The translations under genes were made by a program, and so were the position numbers. From contig SAAR01000164.1 in NCBI GenBank assembly GCA_009916335.1, positions 1-7,595 on the forward strand: DNA of 7,595 bases, in the 5' to 3' direction. Position 1 is the first letter of the stretch; every line of letters starts with the position of its first letter. Below are positions 1 to 5,428 of the stretch, in pieces. Below the pieces are notes generated by a model that saw nothing but the letters and a program-made list of their open reading frames with translations, was not told the origin of the DNA and did not search any database. The DNA is from Erysipelotrichia bacterium. Its GTDB lineage: Bacteria > Bacillota_I > Bacilli_A > Erysipelotrichales > Erysipelotrichaceae.

Positions 1-28
1 AGAAGTGCCATCGAAAGATGGTGTTTCT
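1..28 (+). other. Potential RNA hairpin with GAAA tetraloop at window edge
   Basis: Bases 1-12 can pair with 17-28 around a GAAA loop (13-16). The inner five pairs are Watson-Crick (CCATC with GATGG), then come three G-U wobbles (7/22, 6/23, 5/24), then four more Watson-Crick pairs. GAAA is a GNRA tetraloop, a stabilising loop class. The hairpin ends 14 nt before the Shine-Dalgarno site of the next gene and does not cover it. It is followed by TGTATAG, not a clean U tract, so a terminator role is weak. It may simply lie in the tail of an upstream gene, and a stem of this length with wobbles can arise by chance. Role unknown. Confidence 0.35.
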
Positions 29-42
29 TGTATAGAAAATTT

Positions 43-49
43 GGAGGAG
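43..49 (+). promoter_or_regulatory. Shine-Dalgarno site deciding the start at 53
   Basis: GGAGGAG at 43-49 ends a few bases before ATG 53-55. It is the reason for choosing this ATG over the in-frame GTG at 5, which has no visible ribosome binding site in the window. Confidence 0.8.
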
Positions 50-52
50 AAA

Positions 53-496
53 ATGAAAACTAAAATCAGAGAAACTATCTCAGGTACTGAGTATTGGGAT
101 TCAAGTTCAAAGAAAACACTGTTCGTGGCTAAAGGCGAAGAACCTAATTTTAAGATAACTGACAATCCAAAAACCATGATCGATAATTCAGAAGAAAAGC
201 GATTGGTTGTTAAGACACTTGAATCAACAGATAAGGATGTAGAAAAAACTGATGACACTGAAACAATCTATGATGAAAAAAAATCACTGGATAATACGAA
301 TCAAGAAAAAGATGTTGATGATGAAGACAGCAAGCAGGGCTATATCAATGATGACGGTGATTTAGTAGAGTTTCAAACTATGACTTTTAAAGATTTAAAA
401 AAGTATGCTGACGAAAATGATATTACTGTATCATCAACTATTAAAACTAAAGCACAAATTATTGAGTTGATTGTTGCTGCAGAAGATGATGAATAA
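53..496 (+). CDS. Small acidic phage protein with C-terminal SAP/HeH-like domain
   Basis: The predicted protein has 147 residues from ATG 53. Residues 1-45 form a basic-to-neutral head containing GTEYWD (11-16) and TLFVAKGEEPNF (22-33). Residues 55-107 are a strongly acidic, D/E/K/N-rich linker that is probably disordered. Residues 109-141 (TMTFKDLKKYAD, then TKAQIIELI) have the helix-loop-helix spacing of SAP, HeH and Rho-N-like domains, small folds that often bind nucleic acid. Proteins with this layout occur near the packaging or head genes of Gram-positive phages, as far as I recall, but I know of no proven function. The gene ends in TAATG, so its stop shares one base with the HNH start at 496 and the two are probably translationally coupled. 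A role in DNA binding near cos is inference. The reading frame is open to the left edge, so a longer form cannot be fully excluded. Confidence 0.8.
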   Translation: MKTKIRETISGTEYWDSSSKKTLFVAKGEEPNFKITDNPKTMIDNSEEKRLVVKTLESTDKDVEKTDDTETIYDEKKSLDNTNQEKDVDDEDSKQGYINDDGDLVEFQTMTFKDLKKYADENDITVSSTIKTKAQIIELIVAAEDDE

Positions 497-876
497 TGAA
501 ATATTGTCAATTTGACGGATGTACTACTAAAATCCCAAAAGGAAGATATTGTCAAGAGCATCAACGTTCTGATAAATCAAGTAAATCAAAAGCTAAGAAA
601 AAAACAGCTTATCATCATGAAAATAAACCATTTTATAGAACTGATGCGTGGAAAGATGTTTCTGATTATGTTTACGAAAGAGAAAAGGGTCACTGTCAGC
701 ATTGTGGACGTTTCGTTTTTGGCAGGCAAGCTCATCGACATCATGTCATTCCAATCAAGAAAAATCCTTTACTAAAATTAGATCCAAACAATATCAGATT
801 ATTGTGTCCGCAATGTCATGTAATTGAGGAAAATGAAGATGATAATAAAAAAGTTTTTCCAAATTATTTTTCTTAA
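496..876 (+). CDS. HNH endonuclease of the packaging module
   Basis: The 126-residue protein starts at ATG 496 inside TAATG. An N-terminal zinc knuckle is formed by C4, C9, C19 and H22. A lysine-rich linker follows (about 26-38). The HNH fold has CQHC (C67, C70), the HH pair at 82-83, N98/N99 in DPNNIRLLC, and C104, C107 and H108 in CPQCH. The four cysteines should bind structural zinc, while H82/H83, N98/N99 and H108 form the ββα-metal catalytic site. In HK97 and in staphylococcal cos phages, an HNH protein encoded beside the terminase is needed with TerL for cos cleavage and packaging. The location directly upstream of the candidate cos gap and the terminase genes fits that job and argues against a free-standing homing endonuclease. 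The N-terminal knuckle is, to my recollection, common in Gram-positive phage versions. The active site appears complete. Confidence 0.93.
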   Translation: MKYCQFDGCTTKIPKGRYCQEHQRSDKSSKSKAKKKTAYHHENKPFYRTDAWKDVSDYVYEREKGHCQHCGRFVFGRQAHRHHVIPIKKNPLLKLDPNNIRLLCPQCHVIEENEDDNKKVFPNYFS

Positions 877-983
877 CCCCCCCCTATCAAAATTTATTTT
901 TTTCTATCACGGGGGATAGGGTAGGGAGGAGTTTTGCACACCGTTAGGTCATTTTTAAAAAAACTAAAGGGGGGTATATTTTT
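877..983 (+). other. cos: Non-coding gap, candidate cos region
   Basis: This 107-nt gap is the only sizeable intergenic stretch in a tightly packed operon, and it lies between the HNH gene and the terminase genes, where cos sites of Gram-positive HK97-like phages are commonly found. It holds a run of eight C (877-884), two copies of CTATCA (884-889 and 904-909), a G-rich strand (GGGGG 911-915, tandem TAGGG 917-926, AGGAG 927-931), a dyad ACC-GTTA-GGT (940-949), a run of six G (969-974), and A/T tracts at 889-903, 952-963 and 979-985. GATAG at 915-919 can pair with either CTATC copy. No U tract follows the inverted repeats, so they do not make a terminator, and no good sigma-70 promoter is visible. 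The cos call rests on position and structure; the cut site is not proven. Confidence 0.5.
966..974 (+). promoter_or_regulatory. Ribosome binding site for the TTG start at 984
   Basis: AAAGGGGGG lies nine bases before TTG 984. It is an imperfect but G-rich anti-SD match, and it doubles as the last G run of the candidate cos gap. The first in-frame ATG comes only after the Walker A motif, so TTG 984 is needed to keep the P-loop. Confidence 0.6.
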
Positions 984-1433
984 TTGACAGTAAAAATAAA
1001 AGTAATTTGTGGTTATCCAGGAAGCGGAAAAACTAGCTATATCAAGGAACATATCAATTTTAAAAGGGATATTGTTTATGATTATGATGAGTTAGCAAAC
1101 ACTATCTCTTTAATGCCCAGACATACCGAGAATAAAGGGATACACCCTTATTTAAGCGATATTTTGAAAAACATGATAAAAAGGGCAAAAAACGATAAAA
1201 AAATTGATTGTTTTTGGATTATAAGAACAGTTCCTGATCAAATGTTTGTCAATCTATTAAATGGATTTGATGTTGAATATTTTTTTATTAACAAGACTGT
1301 TTTTGAATGTTTAGTACAAATTCAAAGTGATCCTAACAGAAAAGATTCTGATAAAAATTGGTATTCACTTTTGATGGGCTTACAGTCTGAACTTATGAAA
1401 GGTGCTTTTGAAATTTGTCAATTTATTAACTAA
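984..1433 (+). CDS. P-loop kinase-like ATP-binding protein
   Basis: The 149-residue protein starts at TTG 984; the next methionine (residue 44) lies past the P-loop, so a later start would destroy the fold. Residues 10-17, GYPGSGKT, are a Walker A motif preceded by a β-strand (KIKVIC). VYDYDELA (31-38) matches the acidic strand-2 motif of kinase-type P-loop proteins, usually written as D-x-D. CFWIIRTVPD (76-85) resembles a Walker-B-region strand, and QSDPNRK (114-120) resembles the lid or post-strand basic segment. These features fit the AAA_33/polynucleotide-kinase-like group that I recall between HNH and terminase genes in many phages. The substrate is unknown; 5'-end repair of cos ends, or nucleotide kinase activity, is a guess. 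It ends 15 nt before the terminase small-subunit start. The gene looks very AT-rich by eye, so it could be an added accessory gene. Confidence 0.75.
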   Translation: MTVKIKVICGYPGSGKTSYIKEHINFKRDIVYDYDELANTISLMPRHTENKGIHPYLSDILKNMIKRAKNDKKIDCFWIIRTVPDQMFVNLLNGFDVEYFFINKTVFECLVQIQSDPNRKDSDKNWYSLLMGLQSELMKGAFEICQFIN

Positions 1434-1443
1434 AAGGTGGTGA
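1432..1443 (+). promoter_or_regulatory. Shine-Dalgarno site for terminase small subunit
   Basis: AAAAGGTGGTGA differs from the ideal AAGGAGGTGA by one base and ends five bases before ATG 1449. It favours ATG 1449 over the in-frame GTG codons at 1437, 1440 and 1446, two of which lie inside the site itself. Confidence 0.7.
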
Positions 1444-1448
1444 AGGTG

Positions 1449-1892
1449 ATGTCAACCAAAAAGCAACGTGAAAAAATAGTTGCTGAAAAATTAGCGAATG
1501 AGCATAACCGAATTTTATATATTTTGAATGAAAGCGACTATTATGACATTACTCTTGATCCAGCCATCGAAACTTACTTAGAGATATTTGAGATATATCA
1601 ATCAAAATATGTCGAGTGGAAAGATAGAGGTTTTCCAACCGTTCAAAAAATTACAAATAAAAATGGTTCAACTAATTCAGTAAAGCATCCATTAGCTCAT
1701 CAAGTTGAAGTTTGGACAGATAAGAAAATGAAAGCTTTAGCTATGCTTGGACTAGTAAACAAGAAAATTCAAGGCAAATTTGTTGGTGGGAAACCTTTAG
1801 GCGAGGAAGAAATAAAGCGACCAAACAGCAAAGAAATTGATTATTTAAGGCAACATCAAGAAAAATGGAGAGAAGGCGGTGATGCTAATTGA
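1449..1892 (+). CDS. terS: Phage terminase small subunit (P27-like)
   Basis: The preferred form has 147 residues from ATG 1449; an in-frame GTG at 1437 would add four. Terminase small subunits bind the packaging-initiation site on concatemeric DNA and hand it to the large subunit. The N-terminus (1-22) is basic and helical. The middle is helix-rich (about 39-58), and HPLAHQVEVW (80-89) followed by KMKALAMLGL (93-102) matches the region in P27-family (Terminase_4) proteins where a helix ending in a short LGL-type turn is conserved. The C-terminus is charged. Position directly before the large subunit, with a 4-nt overlap, supports the call strongly. The last codons contain the ribosome binding site of the large-subunit gene. 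No classical helix-turn-helix was recognised by eye. Confidence 0.85.
   Translation: MSTKKQREKIVAEKLANEHNRILYILNESDYYDITLDPAIETYLEIFEIYQSKYVEWKDRGFPTVQKITNKNGSTNSVKHPLAHQVEVWTDKKMKALAMLGLVNKKIQGKFVGGKPLGEEEIKRPNSKEIDYLRQHQEKWREGGDAN
1873..1883 (+). promoter_or_regulatory. Intragenic ribosome binding site for terminase large subunit
   Basis: AAGGCGGTGAT sits in the last codons of the small-subunit gene and is one base off a full anti-SD match. It ends five bases before TTG 1889. A mismatched site, a TTG start and a 4-nt overlap with the upstream stop suggest coupled, modest translation of the large subunit. Confidence 0.65.
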
Positions 1893-3625
1893 TTGAGCGT
1901 GGTGTAAATTATGCTGAAATATTTGCAAAAAGGGTTAGAAAAAATCCAAAAAAATTTCCAAAAACAGTTAGATTAGCAGTAGACAGATGGTATAGATGGA
2001 AAAAGCGTGATGATATTTGGTTTGATGTTAATAAAGCTAATGAAATGATGGATTTTGTTGAGACATTTATTGTTCATACAAAAGGAAATCTTATTGGAAA
2101 GCCATTTATTTTAGAACTGTGGGAGAAGTTTATTTATTCTTGGATCTATGGTTGGGTTCATGAGAATGAAAATGGCGATATAGTAAGAGTGACGAATGAA
2201 GCCTATGTTCAAATTCCAAAAAAAAATGGTAAAACATTGATTGCAGTTGGTTCTCTAGGGTATGCAATGTATGGTGAAGGGGTATTATCAATTGATTGCT
2301 ATGCTTGTGCATCTGATTTTTTACAAGCACAATATGCTGCCAAGCCTTTTGCATCTACCATAATTAATAATCCTGCCTTACTAGATGGCACTAAAATATT
2401 CAAAGGTCCTAAAGGAACCGTTCAAAGTATTACTTACGATTACTTAGTGTCTGGTATGGCTTATCAAAATCGATTTATAGTACAGACCAAAAATATCAGT
2501 AATATTGAGGGTTCTAATCCATATTTTGTTTTAAACGATGAACTGCATAAGCAGGAGCAGATGGAACAATATGATAATTTCAAATCTGCACAAGTATCAT
2601 TAGCTGCAGTTGGTGAACCTTTGATGTTTAATATTTCTACTGCTGGTAAAGGTAGTAGTTCAGTTGGTATGCGCGTTTACCGTGAAGCGAAAGAAGTATT
2701 GAAACGCGATGATAACGATTCAAGTTTTGTTTTGATTTATGAGCCGAATAAAGATTATGATTGGGCTGATAGAAAAGTGTGGGAGATGTGTAACCCAAAT
2801 TGGGGTGTGTCAGTCAACCATACTGCGATTAATACTGCCTATAAAACTGCATTACGATCAGCGCATTCTAAAGCAGAGTTTTTAACTAAACATCTAGATG
2901 TTTTTGTAAACGGCGCTGATAATTTCTTTGAGCAGGATCAAGTCGAACCGTGCATGGTGTCTACTAAAGAACTAGGCGATTTAACTGGTGAAGTTTGTTA
3001 TGTCGGTCTAGACTTATCAAAAACTACAGATTTAACGTGCGTATCGTTGAATTTTCCAACATATGATGAAGATGGGAAAGCAATTCTAAAAGTAAAACAG
3101 TTATATTTCATTCCAAACGCCGATATTGAATTTAGAGAAAAAGAAGATAATGTGCCTTATAAAGATTTATCTTCAAAAGGATTTGTTGAGTTTTGTGATG
3201 GTAAAATGATCGATCAAGAACAAATATTACAATTCATTGAGGAGTGCATGAACTTATACGATTTACAACAAATCAATTATGATCCAGCGATGAGTCAAAG
3301 GCTTGTTGAAAAATTTGAGAATTTAGGCATTGAGTGTGTGGAAGTTGCACAGTATCCTAAAGTATTAAATGCGCCTTTTGATGATGTTGAGCGATTATTT
3401 TATGAAAAAAGAATTATGTTTGATAATCCATTGTTTTTATATTGTACTTTAAATGTTGTAGCAGTTACTAATATGAATGGGCAGAAAGCACCAAGTAAAC
3501 GTCAATCTAAGAAGAAAATTGACGGATTTGGAGCTTTTTTATGTGCTCACAAGGAAACTATGATGCAAATGGAAGACATCGATAATGACAATATGGATGA
3601 TTATCTTGATTCAATCTATAGATAA
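1889..3625 (+). CDS. terL: Phage terminase large subunit, ATPase and nuclease
   Basis: At 578 residues this is full length for the Terminase_1 family. TerL powers DNA translocation into the procapsid and cuts the concatemer. The N-terminal ATPase has Walker A PKKNGKT (110-116), Walker B FVLNDELH (213-220, with D217 and E218) and the coupling motif FNISTAG (247-253). N216 just before D217 is polar where a hydrophobic residue is usual, but the D-E-L-H core is intact. The C-terminal RNase H-like nuclease has YVGLDLSKTTDLT (371-383, D375 and D381), INYDPAMS (462-469, D465) and KKKIDGFGA (541-549, D545), which supply the metal-binding acidic residues. The start is TTG 1889, whose second and third bases belong to the small-subunit TGA stop; no other in-frame start has a ribosome binding site. 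The portal gene follows after 14 nt, and no intron or intein is visible. Confidence 0.97.
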   Translation: MIERGVNYAEIFAKRVRKNPKKFPKTVRLAVDRWYRWKKRDDIWFDVNKANEMMDFVETFIVHTKGNLIGKPFILELWEKFIYSWIYGWVHENENGDIVRVTNEAYVQIPKKNGKTLIAVGSLGYAMYGEGVLSIDCYACASDFLQAQYAAKPFASTIINNPALLDGTKIFKGPKGTVQSITYDYLVSGMAYQNRFIVQTKNISNIEGSNPYFVLNDELHKQEQMEQYDNFKSAQVSLAAVGEPLMFNISTAGKGSSSVGMRVYREAKEVLKRDDNDSSFVLIYEPNKDYDWADRKVWEMCNPNWGVSVNHTAINTAYKTALRSAHSKAEFLTKHLDVFVNGADNFFEQDQVEPCMVSTKELGDLTGEVCYVGLDLSKTTDLTCVSLNFPTYDEDGKAILKVKQLYFIPNADIEFREKEDNVPYKDLSSKGFVEFCDGKMIDQEQILQFIEECMNLYDLQQINYDPAMSQRLVEKFENLGIECVEVAQYPKVLNAPFDDVERLFYEKRIMFDNPLFLYCTLNVVAVTNMNGQKAPSKRQSKKKIDGFGAFLCAHKETMMQMEDIDNDNMDDYLDSIYR

Positions 3626-3633
3626 GGAGGTGA
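3624..3633 (+). promoter_or_regulatory. Perfect Shine-Dalgarno site for the portal gene
   Basis: AAGGAGGTGA matches the 16S rRNA tail completely and ends six bases before TTG 3640. It overlaps the TAA stop of the large terminase gene by two bases and settles the TTG as the portal start. Confidence 0.85.
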
Positions 3634-3639
3634 AAACAA

Positions 3640-4863
3640 TTGGGATTAAGACAACGTTTCTCAAAAGCTGTCTACGGTTTTATGGAAAAGCGAGGTATGA
3701 TTGAAGATATCTTCGGTAGAACCACCAGGTATGGCCAACGATATGTTAATGACGATTCGATTATGGAATCGTCAGATGTATACGAGCTTGTTCAAGATAT
3801 TTCAAATCAAGTAGCTTTAGCCGAACCAGTAATTATAGGACCAGAAGGCGATGAAATTAAGAATCATCATTTATTAAAAATTTTATCTAAACCAAATAGT
3901 TATTTGACGGGGTTTGAATTTTCAAAATTAGAAACCAATACACTTTTAATAAATGGTGAGGTTTTTCCAGTAACTGATAACGATCAATTACATTTGGCGT
4001 ATGGTATTCAATCCAAGTTAAATGACAGATTAATTGAACAATTTGAAATGAATGGACAGCAAATACCTGGTAATATGATTCGTCATATTAAAAACATCGG
4101 AACAGATGCGTTAAAAGGTAATGGCATTTTAAATTTAGCTAAAAATACCTTGGAAGGTGTTTTGAACGCTGAAAATGTATTGACTGATAAGTATGTTAAA
4201 GGCGGATTAATTGCATTTATTTTAAAATTGGATTCTCATATCAATCCAAACAACAGTGCACAAACAAAAATCGTCAGTAAAATATTAGATCAACTTGAAT
4301 ATACCAAGGAAAAAACAGAGCATTCTGTCAAAATGATTCCTTTAGGTAAAGGATATGAAGTCGATACATTAGAAAGTCCAGTTGATGATGCAGCGATATT
4401 AAATTATTTGGGCGTTTATAAAAAAGATTTAGGTAAATTTTTAGGAATTAATGTAGATACCTATCAATCATTGATGAAAACCGATATTGAAAAAGCGATG
4501 ATGTATCTGCATAACAAGGCAATTAAACCAATATTGAAAAACAAGAGCGAACATTATTCAGCTCTTTTTTTCACGCCTGATTCAGGATATCAGGTTGAGT
4601 GGAGAATTAATATTTTAGACTTTGTTCCTTATTCAACCAAAACAAATATTGGATATAACATTGTGCGTACTGGAATCACTAGTCCAGATAACGTTGCTGA
4701 AATGCTTGGTTTCCCAAGACAAGGTCTTCCAGAAACTGAAGCAATTTATATTTCAAATGATTTATCGAGAATCGGTGAGAAGAATGCAACAGATAATTCC
4801 TTGCCAACTTCCGATAATGATAAATTGAAAGGAGGTGATAAAAATGAAAAAACAGGAAATTAG
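3640..4863 (+). CDS. Phage portal protein (HK97 type)
   Basis: The 407-residue protein, from TTG 3640, should form the dodecameric ring at one capsid vertex through which TerL pumps DNA and to which connector and tail bind. Length and order fit the HK97-type (Phage_portal) family. Visible landmarks are ESSDVYELVQDISNQVA (43-59), LLKILSKPNSYLTGFEF (78-94), which matches the conserved KPN-x-Y-x-T-G/F segment, LLINGEVFP (102-110), GYEVDTLESPVDDA (238-251), MMYLHNKAIKPIL (287-299) at the end of the stem/clip region, and RTGITSPDNVAEMLG (343-357), the typical C-terminal 'G-T-P-N-E' turn. The last 20 residues are hydrophilic and probably disordered. Part of that tail (KGGD, 397-400) is encoded by the ribosome binding site of the protease gene, which overlaps the portal gene by 20 nt. 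Confidence 0.95.
   Translation: MGLRQRFSKAVYGFMEKRGMIEDIFGRTTRYGQRYVNDDSIMESSDVYELVQDISNQVALAEPVIIGPEGDEIKNHHLLKILSKPNSYLTGFEFSKLETNTLLINGEVFPVTDNDQLHLAYGIQSKLNDRLIEQFEMNGQQIPGNMIRHIKNIGTDALKGNGILNLAKNTLEGVLNAENVLTDKYVKGGLIAFILKLDSHINPNNSAQTKIVSKILDQLEYTKEKTEHSVKMIPLGKGYEVDTLESPVDDAAILNYLGVYKKDLGKFLGINVDTYQSLMKTDIEKAMMYLHNKAIKPILKNKSEHYSALFFTPDSGYQVEWRINILDFVPYSTKTNIGYNIVRTGITSPDNVAEMLGFPRQGLPETEAIYISNDLSRIGEKNATDNSLPTSDNDKLKGGDKNEKTGN
4828..4839 (+). promoter_or_regulatory. Shine-Dalgarno site for prohead protease inside portal gene
   Basis: AAAGGAGGTGAT is a near-complete anti-SD match and ends four bases before ATG 4844, with the GGAGG core eight bases away. It selects ATG 4844 over the in-frame GTG at 4835, which lies within the site. 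Confidence 0.85.
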
Positions 4864-5416
4864 AACATTCGATATCACTAATATCCAAACAAGAAGCGAT
4901 GAATCGGCAAACGGTGAGCAAATTGTTACTGGATATGCTGCTGTCTTTAATAGTCCAACTGAGCTTTGGGAAGGACTAGAAGAAACAATCAAACCAGGCG
5001 CATTTTCAAGAGCAATATCAAACTCAGATATCAGATGTTTGTTTGATCATCAATGGTCAAAAGTTTTAGGACGGACAAAAAGTGGCACTTTAGCTCTTGA
5101 AGAAGATGACCACGGACTTAAATTTGAAGTGAGATTGCCAAATACGTCAATTGCTAGAGACTTAGCAGAATCGTTGGCAAGAGGTGATATCAATCAATGC
5201 AGTTTCGGTTTTGTACCAACTGAAGAATCATGGGATTATAATTCAGAACCAGTTGTCAGAACGATTAGTGAAGTGGATCTATACGAAGTATCTATTGTGT
5301 CATTACCAGCATACGATGATACGGAAGCAGCATTGGTTAGATCAAAAGAAATGTCTAAAGATTTTCAAGCTAGAAAGAAAATAATCAAAAAAATTAACAG
5401 CGCATTAAGCGATTAG
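4844..5416 (+). CDS. HK97-family prohead protease
   Basis: The 190-residue protein starts at ATG 4844, chosen by its ribosome binding site. It belongs to the S78/U35 prohead protease group, serine proteases with a herpesvirus-assemblin-like fold that are packaged in the procapsid, remove the capsid scaffold domain and then digest themselves. The N-terminal strand region is VTGYAAVFNSPTELW (28-42), followed by KPGAFSRAI (50-58), the usual 'PGAF' motif. H69 in LFDHQ and S120 in CSFGF are the expected catalytic His and Ser; E148 in DLYEVSIVSLPAY is in the conserved segment that supplies the third residue in the family. The C-terminus from about 166 is basic and helical and is probably a targeting or self-cleaved tail. 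It lies between portal and capsid genes in the standard order, as a separate gene with no fused scaffold. Confidence 0.95.
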   Translation: MKKQEIRTFDITNIQTRSDESANGEQIVTGYAAVFNSPTELWEGLEETIKPGAFSRAISNSDIRCLFDHQWSKVLGRTKSGTLALEEDDHGLKFEVRLPNTSIARDLAESLARGDINQCSFGFVPTEESWDYNSEPVVRTISEVDLYEVSIVSLPAYDDTEAALVRSKEMSKDFQARKKIIKKINSALSD

Positions 5417-5428
5417 GAGAAAAAAACA

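Noticed and set aside
5..52. Longer form of the first gene from GTG 5
   Set aside because: There is no ribosome binding site within the window for GTG 5, while GGAGGAG at 43-49 points to ATG 53; the extra residues do not match the usual N-terminus of this protein type as I recall it.
1..63. Tail of an upstream gene in frame 1, ending at TAA 61-63
   Set aside because: The frame is open for 20 codons and would overlap the next start by 11 nt, as is common in phages, but two frames are open here and the stretch is too short to recognise or to distinguish from chance.
496..876. Free-standing homing endonuclease
   Set aside because: The HNH protein has the zinc-knuckle layout and position of packaging HNH proteins, and no interrupted gene or intron boundary is visible around it.
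877..931. Rho-independent terminator after the HNH gene
   Set aside because: The CTATC/GATAG stems are short and are followed by purine-rich sequence rather than a U tract on either strand.
984..1017. Sigma-70 promoter from TTGACA at 984-989
   Set aside because: No TATAAT-like hexamer occurs at 16-18 nt spacing, and the TTGACA is accounted for by the TTG start plus second codon of the P-loop gene.
2130..2354. Minus-strand open frame inside the terminase large-subunit gene
   Set aside because: It is histidine-rich, low-complexity shadow sequence opposite conserved Walker A coding sequence, with no sensible ribosome binding site or context.
4622..4992. Overlapping plus- and minus-strand frames around the portal/protease junction
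   Set aside because: They lie in alternative frames of two well-recognised genes, lack ribosome binding sites, and encode low-complexity sequence.
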